From assembly GCF_008124715.1 (NCBI RefSeq), contig NZ_VNHO01000001.1:88974-152973 (forward strand): DNA of 64,000 bases, written 5' to 3'. The position numbers and the translations under genes are program-made. This DNA is from Thermosediminibacter litoriperuensis. Its GTDB lineage: Bacteria; Bacillota; Thermosediminibacteria; Thermosediminibacterales; Thermosediminibacteraceae. Positions 26,999 to 36,102 of this stretch are shown here, in pieces (the stretch's first letter is position 1; every line of letters starts with the position of its first letter). A model generated the notes under the pieces. It was not told the origin of the DNA, made no database searches, and saw nothing but the letters and a program-made list of their open reading frames with translations.

Positions 26999-27985
26999 TC
27001 AGTTGAGACTCCACTCAATAAGATTAGCTCCCCAGGTAAGGCCGGCTCCGAACCCCACCAGCACCACCTTATCACCTTTTTTAATCCTTTTCTCTCTAAC
27101 GGCTTCGTCCAGGGCCACCGGGATCGATGCGGCAGACATGTTGCCGTATCTATCCAGGTTGACCATCACTTTTTCTTTGGGAATGTCGAGCCTTTTTACG
27201 GCTGCATCGATAATCCTCATATTCGCTTGGTGCGGGATAACAAGAGCCACGTCATTCATGGTTAAGTTCGCCTTTTCTACCACCTTTCTTGTGGATTCCT
27301 CCATTATCTTTACGGCAAATTTGAACACTTCGTTCCCATTCATCTTAATGTAATGCTTGCGGGCCCTTACCGTTTCAATACTGGCCGGCTCCCTGGACCC
27401 GCCGGCAGGCATGAAAAGCAGATCTTTTCCCCCTCCATCGGCTCCTAAAAGACTTTCCAGGATTCCTCCTTGTTCAACCTCGCTTATTACGGCTGCTCCC
27501 GCACCGTCTCCGAACAATACGCACGTATTCCTGTCCTGCCAGTCGACAATTTTTGATAGAGTCTCCGCACCAAAGATGAGAATATTCCTGTACATGCCGC
27601 TTGCAATAAACTGGGCAGCTGTGGTCAGGGCGTATATAAATCCGGTACATCCGGCCGACAGGTCGAATGCGGCCGCCTTGAATGCTCCTATCCTTCTCTG
27701 CACGACGCATGCGGTCGATGGAAACATCATGTCAGGAGTTACCGTTGCGCCTATGATCAAATCCAGTTCCCCGGGATCCAGCCCGGCCCTTTGCAGGGCG
27801 TGGAAGGATGCCTTCACAGCCATATCAGAGGTAGCCGTATTTTCGCCGGCGATCCGCCGGTAAGAAATTCCTGTCCTGGCCTTTATCCATTCATCGGAGG
27901 TTTCCACCATCTTTTCCAGATCGTTATTTGTAAGTACTTTTTCAGGAGTATATGACCCTACACCTATAATACCTGCTCTTTTCAA
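26999..27985 (-). CDS. fabH: Beta-ketoacyl-ACP synthase III
   Basis: A 328-residue initiating condensing enzyme that joins acetyl-CoA (or branched acyl-CoA) to malonyl-ACP. GIIGVGSYTPEKVLTN at the start, catalytic Cys in DLSAGCTGFIYAL near 112, His in PHQANMRIIDA near 245 and Asn in YGNMSAASI near 275. TTG 27985 overlaps the plsX stop by 4 nt (TTGA), with AGGAGA 9 nt upstream. Confidence 0.96.
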   Translation of the reverse strand: MKRAGIIGVGSYTPEKVLTNNDLEKMVETSDEWIKARTGISYRRIAGENTATSDMAVKASFHALQRAGLDPGELDLIIGATVTPDMMFPSTACVVQRRIGAFKAAAFDLSAGCTGFIYALTTAAQFIASGMYRNILIFGAETLSKIVDWQDRNTCVLFGDGAGAAVISEVEQGGILESLLGADGGGKDLLFMPAGGSREPASIETVRARKHYIKMNGNEVFKFAVKIMEESTRKVVEKANLTMNDVALVIPHQANMRIIDAAVKRLDIPKEKVMVNLDRYGNMSAASIPVALDEAVREKRIKKGDKVVLVGFGAGLTWGANLIEWSLN

Positions 27986-28983
27986 GGCGATAACTCTCCT
28001 TCTATATCTATAAGCGCTTTTTTCAATTTTAAATGCACGTCACTTTCAGCAAACTGTTTTGCCATTTTAATACCGTTGAATATTGCCTTTCTGTCCGACG
28101 AGCCGTGACACTTTATAAGAATTCCGTCAAGACCGAGAAACATCGCTCCACCGTATTCGGAATAATCCATCCTGGCTTTGACGGCTTTTAAAGCCGGTTT
28201 TATTAAAAGAGCTCCTATTGAGTATGTAAGTTTCCCTTTGACTTCGGTTTTTAACTGGTCCAGCAAAAAACTCCCGAAGCCTTCAACGGTCTTGAGGAAT
28301 ATATTGCCCACAAATCCGTCACACACTACCACGTCAAAGTCGCCATCGAAAAAGTCCCTGGCTTCTGCATTTCCTCCGAAGTTGATATCTTTTAATCCTT
28401 TCAATATCCCGTAAGCCGTTTTAACGGCATTGCTCCCCTTTTCTTCCTCGACGCCTATGTTGAGCAAACCTACTCTGGGTTTCTCAACGCCCAGGATCTC
28501 CCTGCTGTAGACGCTCCCCATGACGGCAAACTGGACGAGGTTTCTGGGTTTTGAATCGCTGTTTGCGCCGATATCCAGCAACAGCGCCGGCTTTTTTCTG
28601 GTAGGAACCAGGGTGGCAATGGCAGGCCTTTCAACTCCCTCAAACCGCCCGAGGATAAAAAGGCCGCCGGCCATAAGGGCGCCGGTACTCCCGGCGGAAA
28701 CCATAGCGCTACCTTGTCCTTCTTTCAGCAGCCTCATGCCTTTGGGAATTGACGCATCCTTTTTGGTTCTGATAGCCGCTACAGGCGGTTCATCGTTACC
28801 TATAACTTCAGCGGCGTTCACCACTTCGATTTTCGGCGCCGGCGTCGTTATATAACGCCGAATTTTTTCTTCATTTCCCACCAGAACGACGTCCAGGTCC
28901 AGGTTTTTCACCGCCTCTAGAGCGCCTAAAACCACTTCCTCCGGAGCGTTGTCTCCACCCATGGCATCTACTATAATCTTCAT
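27982..28983 (-). CDS. plsX: Phosphate acyltransferase PlsX
   Basis: A 333-residue enzyme that turns acyl-ACP into acyl-phosphate for PlsY, the first step of phosphatidic acid synthesis. [15 protein letters not shown] at the start, [11 protein letters not shown] and [12 protein letters not shown] are diagnostic, and [12 protein letters not shown] is near 230. ATG 28983 overlaps the fapR stop by 4 nt, giving coupling to the regulator. Confidence 0.96.
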   Translation of the reverse strand: MKIIVDAMGGDNAPEEVVLGALEAVKNLDLDVVLVGNEEKIRRYITTPAPKIEVVNAAEVIGNDEPPVAAIRTKKDASIPKGMRLLKEGQGSAMVSAGSTGALMAGGLFILGRFEGVERPAIATLVPTRKKPALLLDIGANSDSKPRNLVQFAVMGSVYSREILGVEKPRVGLLNIGVEEEKGSNAVKTAYGILKGLKDINFGGNAEARDFFDGDFDVVVCDGFVGNIFLKTVEGFGSFLLDQLKTEVKGKLTYSIGALLIKPALKAVKARMDYSEYGGAMFLGLDGILIKCHGSSDRKAIFNGIKMAKQFAESDVHLKLKKALIDIEGELSP

Positions 28984-29555
28984 ACATTCACCCCGCCATC
29001 CAGTGATACCAGTATAAACTTACCCCGAAACACTTCCCGCTGCTTCTCATATACCCTTACAAAGACGAACTGTTTATTGCCCCTGACTCTAGTAACTTCC
29101 GCCTTTGCAACGAGTTTCTGCCCCGCGAATACGGGCGATTTATATTTTATATTGGCAACTCCCGTCAGAGCTACGTTTGCATCTATAACAGCTATGGCCA
29201 GCGAGTTTGCCTGGGCAAATATGAAATCTCCCCTCACTATTTTTGTTTTTTCGAAAGTCATGTCTTCGGTGGTCTCGAGTATAGAAATACCCCTTTTGCC
29301 CAGTTCCAGATCTACCAGTTCACCAACAATCTCTTTTACACCTATTGCCCTGACTTTGGAGTAGTTTTCCTGAGCTACAGCTTTTATTCTTTCGCGAAGC
29401 TCCGGGATTTTAAGCTCCATCCGGTCCAGCCTTATAGTCTGGACGCTGACGTTAAACCTCTCCGCCAGCTCTTCGTCGGTTAAAAAAGGGTCATCAGCAA
29501 GCAAGGTCTGAAGCTCCTTTTGCCTTTCCCTTTTAGACAACCCTTTTTTAAACAA
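28980..29555 (-). CDS. fapR: Transcription factor FapR, fatty acid biosynthesis regulator
   Basis: A 191-residue repressor. Residues 1-60 form a DeoR-like HTH ([20 protein letters not shown] then [14 protein letters not shown]) and the rest a hot-dog fold that binds malonyl-CoA ([20 protein letters not shown]). FapR represses fab and pls genes and leaves DNA when malonyl-CoA builds up. TTG 29555 has GAGGTGA upstream and gives the Bacillus-like start [11 protein letters not shown]; a GTG at 29564 has no site. First gene of the operon, so it likely controls itself. Confidence 0.94.
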   Translation of the reverse strand: MFKKGLSKRERQKELQTLLADDPFLTDEELAERFNVSVQTIRLDRMELKIPELRERIKAVAQENYSKVRAIGVKEIVGELVDLELGKRGISILETTEDMTFEKTKIVRGDFIFAQANSLAIAVIDANVALTGVANIKYKSPVFAGQKLVAKAEVTRVRGNKQFVFVRVYEKQREVFRGKFILVSLDGGVNV

Positions 29556-29591
29556 TATAATCACCTCAATAATAGTTGCTTTTAGGATCAG

Positions 29592-29623
29592 CTATTAATA
29601 GTATATATTATTTTTTAATCAAA
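29592..29623 (-). promoter_or_regulatory. Putative fapR-plsX-fab operon promoter with a possible FapR site
   Basis: On the minus strand TTGATT (about 29623-29618) is followed after 16-17 nt by an A/T-rich -10 region overlapping the perfect palindrome CTATTAATAG (29592-29601). FapR operators are palindromes of the TTAGTACC type overlapping the promoter; this one resembles that only loosely, so the operator assignment is a guess. Confidence 0.3.
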
Positions 29624-29640
29624 ATCAACCAAAATAATGA

Positions 29641-29683
29641 AAAAAGATCAACTTTGACCGTCAGCTGGAAGTTTGATCTTTCT
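29641..29683 (-). terminator. Second hairpin downstream of rpmF
   Basis: GATCAACTTTGACC and GGAAGTTTGATC give an imperfect stem flanked by A and T runs on both sides. On the minus strand TTTTTT follows, so it stops transcription before fapR. Together with the hairpin at 29720-29767 it makes two terminators in a row between rpmF and fapR. Confidence 0.6.
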
Positions 29684-29719
29684 TTTAAAGTTATTCTGTT
29701 ATTCGGGCGTGAAAGTTAT

Positions 29720-29767
29720 AGATAAAAATAAAAGAGAGAACATACTTTATGTTATGTTCTCTCTTTT
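29720..29767 (-). terminator. Terminator of rpmF
   Basis: AAAAGAGAGAACATA (29730-29744) pairs perfectly with TATGTTCTCTCTTTT (29753-29767), followed by TTTATTTTTATC on the minus strand, 10 nt after the rpmF stop. Confidence 0.88.
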
Positions 29768-29776
29768 ACCACCTTT

Positions 29777-29959
29777 TTACTCGGCTTCCACTTTTACTAC
29801 CTGGCGGCCTTTATAGTACCCGCAGTTGGGGCATATCCTGTGAGGCATTTTTACATGGTGGCAGTGAGGGCACTGATTTATGGACGGCAATGTCAGCTTC
29901 CACTGGGCCCTGCGCTTTGCTGTCCTGGCTTTGGAAAACCTGCGCTTTGGATTTGCCAT
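29777..29959 (-). CDS. rpmF: 50S ribosomal protein L32
   Basis: A 60-residue L32 with ANPKRRFSKARTAKRRAQWK at the start and the zinc-ribbon cysteines CPHC near 32-35 and CPNC near 45-48, so it is the zinc-binding form. It follows the DUF177 gene by 11 nt, the standard pairing, and shares its strong promoter. Confidence 0.97.
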   Translation of the reverse strand: MANPKRRFSKARTAKRRAQWKLTLPSINQCPHCHHVKMPHRICPNCGYYKGRQVVKVEAE

Positions 29960-29970
29960 GCTAACACCTC

Positions 29971-30489
29971 CTAATCATTGTTGGTATCCAGTAACTTTTC
30001 CAGCACCCGCAATCTCGGGTCTACTTTTGTCCCTTTGCACCTACATTCACCGCTGTTGAGATCCACACCGCAATAGGGGCAAAATCCCCGGCAGTCGGGC
30101 GAACACAGCACTTTGCTGGGCAGATTTAATATTATTTCGTTAATCACAGGAGTGTCAAGCTTAATAACGTCTTCTTCTATGGGAAATACTTCATCCTCTT
30201 CATCCTTGTGCTTTTCCGGAGATTCGCTGAACTTGAAGTTAAAATCGATCTTTAGATCCACTCGAGTTTTTGTGAGGCACCTGTAGCACTGGTCCTCAAT
30301 GACAGCATGAATTACCCCAGTAACCCCGAAAAGTTTTTTCCCGAGGTTTTCAACCCTACCGTTCACCCGGACCGGGGCTACAAAATCTATCCTTTCTCCT
30401 TTGAACTCCAGTCCTTCTACCTTTTCCTCTACATCAAAATCGTACGCCGCACCAACCTTTTGTTTTATGTCCGCTATAGAGAGTTCCAA
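29971..30489 (-). CDS. YceD family protein (DUF177), large-subunit rRNA accumulation
   Basis: A 172-residue protein of the DUF177/YceD family, linked in E. coli and plants to 23S rRNA accumulation. Cysteines near the end form CSPDCRGFCPYCGVDLNSGE with CRC, a probable zinc site; an additional CYRC is near residue 70. TTG 30489 has AAGGTGA 6 nt upstream. Always found upstream of rpmF, as here. Confidence 0.9.
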   Translation of the reverse strand: MELSIADIKQKVGAAYDFDVEEKVEGLEFKGERIDFVAPVRVNGRVENLGKKLFGVTGVIHAVIEDQCYRCLTKTRVDLKIDFNFKFSESPEKHKDEEDEVFPIEEDVIKLDTPVINEIILNLPSKVLCSPDCRGFCPYCGVDLNSGECRCKGTKVDPRLRVLEKLLDTNND

Positions 30490-30526
30490 TTAAATTCACC
30501 TTCATTCGAAAAACTCAACTCATTTA

Positions 30527-30555
30527 ATTATAAAAGGACCGAAGGTCGCTGTCAA
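30527..30555 (-). promoter_or_regulatory. Promoter of the DUF177-rpmF operon
   Basis: On the minus strand TTGACA (30555-30550), exactly 17 nt, TATAAT (30532-30527): a full consensus SigA promoter. It starts just past the ackA stop (30559). The spacer contains GACC-TTC-GGTC, which may also serve as the weak end of the ackA transcript. Confidence 0.85.
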
Positions 30556-30558
30556 GGC

Positions 30559-31749
30559 TTATATCAGTGCAATGGTATCTTTGGCGATCATAAGTTCTTC
30601 ATTGGTCGGTATGACGAGGACCCTGGTACGTGCATCATCCGCCGATATGTCGGCCTCCTGCCCCCTTATCCTGTTTTTTTCTTCATCGATCTTTATCCCG
30701 AAATATTCCATATCCTTACATATCATATGCCTTACTGTAGACGAATTTTCGCCTATGCCGCCCGTAAATACTATGGCATCCAGCCCGTTCATTGCCGCGG
30801 CGTAAGCGCCGATATACTTCTTGGCCTGGTATGTGAAAACTTCCAGCGCCAGCTTTGCCCTGTAATTGCCCTCTCCGGCGGCCTGTTCGATATCTCTGAA
30901 ATCGCTGCTGACTCCAGAAATGCCCAAAACACCGCACTTTTTATTCAGATAATCGTTTATTTTCTCTAAGGGAACCCCCTCTTTTTCCATTATGAAGACC
31001 GGTATATACGGATCAATGGTGCCGCACCGGGTACCCATAGTTATACCCTCAAGAGGCGTGAATCCCATGCTGTTTTCCACGAATTTTCCGCCTTTGACCG
31101 CCGATATGCTGGACCCGTTGCCGAGGTGAAGTGTAACGAGTTTCAGGGTTGCCAGGGGGCGGTTCAGCACTTTGGCAGCTCTCATGGAAACGTATCTGTG
31201 AGAAGTGCCATGGAATCCATATCTCCTTACAGAATATTTCTCGTAAAGCTCGTACGGCACGCCGTAAATATAAGCGTATTCGGGTATCGTCTGGTGGAAA
31301 GCCGTATCAAAAACTCCCACCATAGGAACATCGGGTAGTATCTCCCTGACGGCTTCAATTCCCCATATGTTCGGCGGATTGTGCAGTGGAGCCAGCTGTA
31401 TGCATTCCTTCAATACATTCATAACATCGTCATCGATCTTTACCGAACCGGAGAACTTTTCTCCACCGTGGACAACCCTGTGACCCACCGCACCTATCTC
31501 GGAAACATCCTTTATGACCCCGTATTCTTCGTGTACGAGAGCGTCCAGCATTAATTTTACTGCAACTTTATGGTTGGGAACTTCAGCCTTTATTTCAACT
31601 TTATCTTTACCAGCCGGCTGATGCTTCAGCAATGAACCTTCAAGGCCTATTCTCTCAACCAGTCCCTTGGCGAGTACAGTCTCATTTTCCATATTGAAGA
31701 GCTGATATTTTAAGGAAGAGCTTCCGCAATTTATGACAAGAACCTTCAT
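30559..31749 (-). CDS. ackA: Acetate kinase
   Basis: A 396-residue enzyme making ATP from acetyl-phosphate. [16 protein letters not shown] at the N-terminus, GHRVVHGGE near 85, [11 protein letters not shown] near 180, HLGNGSS near 208 and FTGGIGENS near 325 are the classical motifs. It is 27 nt after pta in one unit and serves energy gain from fermentation. Confidence 0.97.
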   Translation of the reverse strand: MKVLVINCGSSSLKYQLFNMENETVLAKGLVERIGLEGSLLKHQPAGKDKVEIKAEVPNHKVAVKLMLDALVHEEYGVIKDVSEIGAVGHRVVHGGEKFSGSVKIDDDVMNVLKECIQLAPLHNPPNIWGIEAVREILPDVPMVGVFDTAFHQTIPEYAYIYGVPYELYEKYSVRRYGFHGTSHRYVSMRAAKVLNRPLATLKLVTLHLGNGSSISAVKGGKFVENSMGFTPLEGITMGTRCGTIDPYIPVFIMEKEGVPLEKINDYLNKKCGVLGISGVSSDFRDIEQAAGEGNYRAKLALEVFTYQAKKYIGAYAAAMNGLDAIVFTGGIGENSSTVRHMICKDMEYFGIKIDEEKNRIRGQEADISADDARTRVLVIPTNEELMIAKDTIALI

Positions 31750-31776
31750 GATTTATCCCCCAATTCGATATTTTAT

Positions 31777-32775
31777 TTAAATATTCATGCTCGCGGCCTG
31801 AAGAGCCGTTATAGCCGCTACATTTACGATATCTTCGGCGCTGCACCCCCGCGACAGGTCGTTTATCGGCTTTGCAAGGCCCTGACTTATAGGACCTACT
31901 GCTTCGGCCTTTGCCAGGCGCTGTACCAGCTTATAGCCTATGTTGCCGGCGTTGAGATCCGGGAAGATCAATATATTGGCCCGACCCGCCACCTGACTGT
32001 CCGGGGCCTTTGTTTTAGCCACCTTGGGGACCAAGGCCGCATCTGCCTGTAATTCGCCGTCAACTTTTAATTCGGGAGCTTTTTCTTTAACGATCCTGGT
32101 GGCTTCCATTACCTTTTCCACCAGCTCGTGCTGGGCGCTTCCCCTGGTGGAAAACGACAGCATAGCGATATACGGCTCTTCGTCCATAAGAGCTTTCCAG
32201 GTCCTAGAAGATGCGATGGCTATTTCAGCCAGCTGCTGGGCATCGGGATTCGGGTTAATGGCACAATCGGCAAAAAGCATTACACCGTTTGCTCCGTATT
32301 CGCAGTCGGGCACCACCATCATAAAAGCGCTGGATACGACGCTGACTCCCGGCGCGGTCTTTACAACCTGAAAAGCCGGTCTGAACACATCGGCCGTCGC
32401 GGTAACAGCTCCCGCCACCATGCCGTCCACATCCCCGGCTTTAACCATCATCGTGCCAAACCAGATCGGATCTTTTACCAGCTCCCGCGCCTTTTCTTCT
32501 GTCATTCCCTTGTCCTTCCTGAGTTCGTACAAAAGTGCCGTATACTCTTCGGCTTTAGGCGAAGCCACTGGGTCTACGATTTCGACACCGGAAATATCGG
32601 TGTCTGCGGCCACAGCCCTTATCTTATTCTCATTCCCCAGCAGCACTACATCCGCCAGCTTTTCCTCACAGATTACAGATGCCGCCCGAACTACTCTCTC
32701 ATCAACGCCTTCGGCTAGAACTATGGTTTTGTTTGTTGATTTGGCTCGTTCCCTTATTTTCTGGATCAAATCCAT
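31777..32775 (-). CDS. pta: Phosphate acetyltransferase
   Basis: A 332-residue enzyme interconverting acetyl-CoA and acetyl-phosphate, the short form without N-terminal regulatory domains. IVLAEGVDERV, VDGMVAGAVTATADVFRPA, FADCAINPNPDAQQLAEIA and IFPDLNAGNIGYKLVQRL are family signatures. ATG 32775 follows AAAGGGG. Forms the acetate pathway with ackA downstream. Confidence 0.97.
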   Translation of the reverse strand: MDLIQKIRERAKSTNKTIVLAEGVDERVVRAASVICEEKLADVVLLGNENKIRAVAADTDISGVEIVDPVASPKAEEYTALLYELRKDKGMTEEKARELVKDPIWFGTMMVKAGDVDGMVAGAVTATADVFRPAFQVVKTAPGVSVVSSAFMMVVPDCEYGANGVMLFADCAINPNPDAQQLAEIAIASSRTWKALMDEEPYIAMLSFSTRGSAQHELVEKVMEATRIVKEKAPELKVDGELQADAALVPKVAKTKAPDSQVAGRANILIFPDLNAGNIGYKLVQRLAKAEAVGPISQGLAKPINDLSRGCSAEDIVNVAAITALQAASMNI

Positions 32776-32835
32776 GGCATTTTACCCCTTTCCTTAGAAA
32801 TTCTGTTTCAGTCTATTTAAATAGTGTCTCCATAA

Positions 32836-32865
32836 TTAATATAACAATAAAAGGCCCAATTACAA
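32836..32865 (-). promoter_or_regulatory. Probable promoter of pta-ackA
   Basis: TTGTAA (32865-32860) with TATATT at 16 nt or TATTAA at 18 nt (32843-32836) on the minus strand, about 60 nt before the pta ATG. Confidence 0.4.
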
Positions 32866-32933
32866 GCCCCGAAAACACAAAAAAAGAAATTCTACACAAA
32901 AATTATATTTCCTCCCTTTAAAAAATTTTTTTT

Positions 32934-32944
32934 TGCTATATAAT
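32934..32944 (+). promoter_or_regulatory. Possible extended -10 promoter of tmcAL
   Basis: TGC-TATATAAT, a TGn-type extended -10 element, lies about 30 nt before the tmcAL ATG; no good -35 box is seen. Confidence 0.35.
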
Positions 32945-32973
32945 AGAAAATGCGATTTTATGGAGGTAAAAAG

Positions 32974-34236
32974 ATGAAGATCGTTGGTGTCATAGCCGAG
33001 TACAATCCTTTCCACAGCGGTCACATGTATCACCTTAGCAAAATTAGGTCCGAATTTAATCCCGACGCAATTTTATGCGCTATGAGCGGAAATTTTGTCC
33101 AGAGAGGGGAGCCCGCGGTTTTCGACAAATGGGTCAGGGCTGAAATGGCGCTCGGAGGCGGAGCCGACCTGGTGATGGAAATCCCTGCCTGCTTCGCAGC
33201 ATCAACGGCCGAAGTTTTTGCAGAAGCTTCGGTTAAGCTTTTGAACTCAACGGGATTGGTCAATTACCTGAGCTTCGGTATAGAGGAATGCCGGATTGAA
33301 GAGTTAAATCTTATTGGAAAGCTTTTTGCGGAGGAACCCCCTCTCCTAAAAGCGTCGATAAAAAAATTTTTAAAGAAAGGTCTTTCTTTCCCGGCAGCCA
33401 GGGAAAAAGCCGCGCTGGAACTCTTATCTTCCCAGATTCCCGATGGCAAACTTCAGTTGCTACCCCATCTTTTGAGAAAACCCAATTTCATCCTTGCCGT
33501 CGAGTACGTCAAAGCAATAAAAAAATTGGGGGTCGACATGGAAATCCTGCCGGTGTTGAGGAAAGGCGCCGGCTATCACGAAAAAGGCCTGCAAAGGGAA
33601 TTTCCCAGCGCTTCGGCCATCCGGTGTTTTCTCAGGGAAACTCGGGACAAAGAGGCTTTAAACTTACTGGCCTCGGCCCTGCCCACCCACTGCATTGAAA
33701 TCATAAAAAGAGAAATTGAATCGGGCAACGGCCCTGTATTTTTTGAGGATTTTGAACTCTTAATACTGGGCATCCTGCGGCGAAGCTCTGAAGAAGATCT
33801 CTCTTTAATCTTTGACATTAAAGAGGGGTTGGAGAACCGCATAAAACGCGCTGCTAAAAAAGCTTCAAGTTTGGCCGAATTGATCGAGGAAATAAAGTCA
33901 AAAAGATACCCCGAGACCAGAATCCAGCGCATTTTGATCCACATCCTGCTCAATATAGAAAGAGAACTGGTTTCTAGCAGAGCCCCGCTGTACATAAGGG
34001 TGCTCGGTTTTTCTCAAAAGGGTTCGGAAATTCTCAGGAAGATTAAAGAAAAAACCAGCCTGCCTGTCATTACCAGAACCGCCGAATATAAAAATTTAAA
34101 AAATCTTGCCCGGCGGATGTTTGAAATCGACCTGCTGGCTTCCGATATTTACTCGCTAGCAAAGCCCTCCAGAGATAAACGACAGGGCGGTATGGATTTT
34201 TACAAAAAAATAATACATTATAATTTTTCAAGGTAA
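32974..34236 (+). CDS. tmcAL: tRNA(Met) cytidine acetate ligase
   Basis: A 420-residue protein (YlbM) that makes N4-acetylcytidine at the wobble base of elongator tRNA-Met using acetate and ATP. The nucleotidyltransferase motif GVIAEYNPFHSGHMYHL opens the protein; AMSGNFVQRGEPAVFDKW and MEIPACFAASTAEVFA follow. ATG 32974 has GGAGGT 6 nt upstream; the frame extends eight codons further without support. It overlaps the convergent protease gene by 19 nt. Adjacent to pta/ackA, whose product acetate it uses, as in many Firmicutes. Confidence 0.94.
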   Translation: MKIVGVIAEYNPFHSGHMYHLSKIRSEFNPDAILCAMSGNFVQRGEPAVFDKWVRAEMALGGGADLVMEIPACFAASTAEVFAEASVKLLNSTGLVNYLSFGIEECRIEELNLIGKLFAEEPPLLKASIKKFLKKGLSFPAAREKAALELLSSQIPDGKLQLLPHLLRKPNFILAVEYVKAIKKLGVDMEILPVLRKGAGYHEKGLQREFPSASAIRCFLRETRDKEALNLLASALPTHCIEIIKREIESGNGPVFFEDFELLILGILRRSSEEDLSLIFDIKEGLENRIKRAAKKASSLAELIEEIKSKRYPETRIQRILIHILLNIERELVSSRAPLYIRVLGFSQKGSEILRKIKEKTSLPVITRTAEYKNLKNLARRMFEIDLLASDIYSLAKPSRDKRQGGMDFYKKIIHYNFSR

Positions 34237-35222
34237 TCGAGCACATCCTCCAAGGTTTTAACGGGTACGATTTTTATGTCAAGATTCCGGGCGGCTTTGA
34301 ACGCATCCTGAGCGTTTTTCTCGGGGACAAAAAATATTTCGGCGCCGTCTCTGTAAGCCGCAGCCACCTTTTGAGCCACACCGCCGATTTCTCCCACCTG
34401 CTCATCAAGACTTATGGTGCCTGTACCCGCAATTTTACGGCCTTTCGTTAGGTCCCCCGGCGTCAGCTGGTTTAATATCTCCAGGGTAAACATCACTCCC
34501 GCCGAAGGTCCACCTATATCACCCGTATTTATATCTATCTTTATCGGCAGCACTGGCTTCCAGTCCAGGGTTGTTATCAAGACGCCGATTATAGGTTTTC
34601 CCTTTTGGGTTTTGCTCTCTACCGTCGCTACCGTTAAAGGTATCCTCTTTCCGTTTCTCTCGATTTCTATATCGACCGTCTCTCCTATCCGGCGCCTAGT
34701 TACTATATTAACTACTTCCTCGGCGAGATTAACCTTTATCCCGTCTACTTTGGTTATTATATCGTCAGGCATTATAATGCCCCGCGCAGGGCTATCTTCC
34801 ATTACTTCTACAACCCGAGCTCCCTTTCCCATTATCAGCGGCTTGTATCCCGCCCTCTTCAGTGCTACCACCTCTGCAATTTTTTGGCTTTCTTCCATCC
34901 ACTGTCTCATATATTCCCTGTATTTTTTCATATCCATGTCCGGGGGAATCAGGCTCTCTTTTTTTTCCACGCTGACGTGCGGGTGCAATGCGGCGTAAAA
35001 TAACAGGGGAATATTTAAAGGTCTCGTGGATACCGTTGTTAAAAAAAAGGCACCTTTTTCATCATCAATGCCGTTTTCCACCCTAACAATCTCTTTAAGA
35101 TTCAGCGTTACTCCGGGAGCCACAATGGTGTAATGGTTTGTCATATAGAAATTTGCAGCTAAAAGGACTATTAATGTTACCACCAGTGCCGATCGGCGCT
35201 TTGAGAAAAAATTTCTGGTCAT
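34218..35222 (-). CDS. PDZ domain-containing Lon-type (S16) membrane protease, YlbL/SepM-like
   Basis: A 334-residue protein with a membrane anchor at residues 10-28, a PDZ domain at about 130-210 (GARVVEVMEDSPARGIIMPDD) and a Lon protease domain at the end. The Ser-Lys dyad is in GGPSAGVMFTLEI and GGVAQKVAAAY. B. subtilis YlbL and streptococcal SepM are relatives that cleave peptides or damage-induced inhibitors at the cell surface. ATG 35222 overlaps the patatin stop by 4 nt. Its 3' end overlaps tmcAL on the other strand. Confidence 0.92.
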   Translation of the reverse strand: MTRNFFSKRRSALVVTLIVLLAANFYMTNHYTIVAPGVTLNLKEIVRVENGIDDEKGAFFLTTVSTRPLNIPLLFYAALHPHVSVEKKESLIPPDMDMKKYREYMRQWMEESQKIAEVVALKRAGYKPLIMGKGARVVEVMEDSPARGIIMPDDIITKVDGIKVNLAEEVVNIVTRRRIGETVDIEIERNGKRIPLTVATVESKTQKGKPIIGVLITTLDWKPVLPIKIDINTGDIGGPSAGVMFTLEILNQLTPGDLTKGRKIAGTGTISLDEQVGEIGGVAQKVAAAYRDGAEIFFVPEKNAQDAFKAARNLDIKIVPVKTLEDVLDYLEKL

Positions 35223-35986
35223 CTATCATAGCCCTTCCCTTCCAGAATAGATAAAATTTTGGGCACGGCGGCTTCGGTTGCTCTGATTCCTTCTTGAATA
35301 CACCGTTCAGGCTCACCGAAGGCCATAGGGTTAACGCCCTCGAGGTTAGGGGTTATAAGTATGTCGCAATCATAACTTTTTAGCGCCTGAAGTTCTCTCC
35401 CCATTACCTCAAAGGTTTGAATCAGAATATCGTAAATATTATCCAGCGAGCTCTTCCCGCTGAAACCTAGTTCTACTCCTATGACTATATCTGCACCCAT
35501 TACCCGAGCCGCCCGCCCGGGAACTCTTTCCAGCACCCCGCCATCCACCAGCACCATTCCGGCCTTTATCACTGGGCGGAAGATACCAGGTATGGCGATA
35601 CTGGCTCTGACAGCTGAAGCCACATTTCCTTCTCTTATCAAAACCGACCTCTTCGAGCGAAGGTCAGTAGCCACTACACCCAGAGGAATTTTGAGTTCAT
35701 CAAAATTTCTGTTTCTGGTGAGAAGTCTTAACATCTCTTCCACTTTATTGCCGGCTATCAATCCCAGCCTTGGAAAGGTAATGTCAAGCCAGTGTCTTCT
35801 TTTTATATGGTATGCCATGGATTCCATATAATCTACACTCATACCGGAAGCGTAAAGCGCTCCTATAATGCTACCGATACTTGAGCCGGTGACGAGGTCT
35901 ATGGGTATTCCGTACTTTTCTAACACTCTGATTACACCTATATGGGCATAACCTTTAGCCGCCCCCGATCCCAGGGCGAGCCCCAC
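35219..35986 (-). CDS. Patatin-like phospholipase family protein (YlbK/RssA-like)
   Basis: A 255-residue patatin. GLALGSGAAKGYAHIGV holds the oxyanion-hole region, GSSIGS the nucleophile Ser of GxSxG, and VDGGVLERVP the DGG catalytic Asp. It should be an acyl hydrolase; the substrate is unknown. GTG 35986 is chosen because GGGAGG lies 6 nt upstream and relatives start right at this glycine; an ATG at 36016 is the alternative with a poor site. Cluster ylbJ-ylbK-ylbL-ylbM mirrors B. subtilis gene neighbours. Confidence 0.9.
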   Translation of the reverse strand: MGLALGSGAAKGYAHIGVIRVLEKYGIPIDLVTGSSIGSIIGALYASGMSVDYMESMAYHIKRRHWLDITFPRLGLIAGNKVEEMLRLLTRNRNFDELKIPLGVVATDLRSKRSVLIREGNVASAVRASIAIPGIFRPVIKAGMVLVDGGVLERVPGRAARVMGADIVIGVELGFSGKSSLDNIYDILIQTFEVMGRELQALKSYDCDILITPNLEGVNPMAFGEPERCIQEGIRATEAAVPKILSILEGKGYDR

Positions 35987-36029
35987 AATCGGCCTCCCTT
36001 TCACGTCCCCGCTCATCCCTTCTGGCTAA

Positions 36030-36057
36030 GAATATAAAAACTTTCCCGGCAATATAT
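36030..36057 (+). promoter_or_regulatory. Possible SigE-type promoter of ylbJ
   Basis: GAATATA, 13 nt, CAATATAT upstream of ylbJ roughly fits the mother-cell SigE pattern (kmATATt ... CATACA-T). ylbJ is a SigE gene in B. subtilis, which raises the chance, but the -10 match is partial. Confidence 0.3.
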
Positions 36058-36102
36058 ATTAGTATAAACCGAAACGCAAAAAATGCTTTAGGGGGCCTGA
36101 TC

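Noticed and set aside
29592..29601. Confident FapR operator
   Set aside because: CTATTAATAG is palindromic and well placed but lacks the TTAGTACC-type half sites, so I list it only as a possibility.
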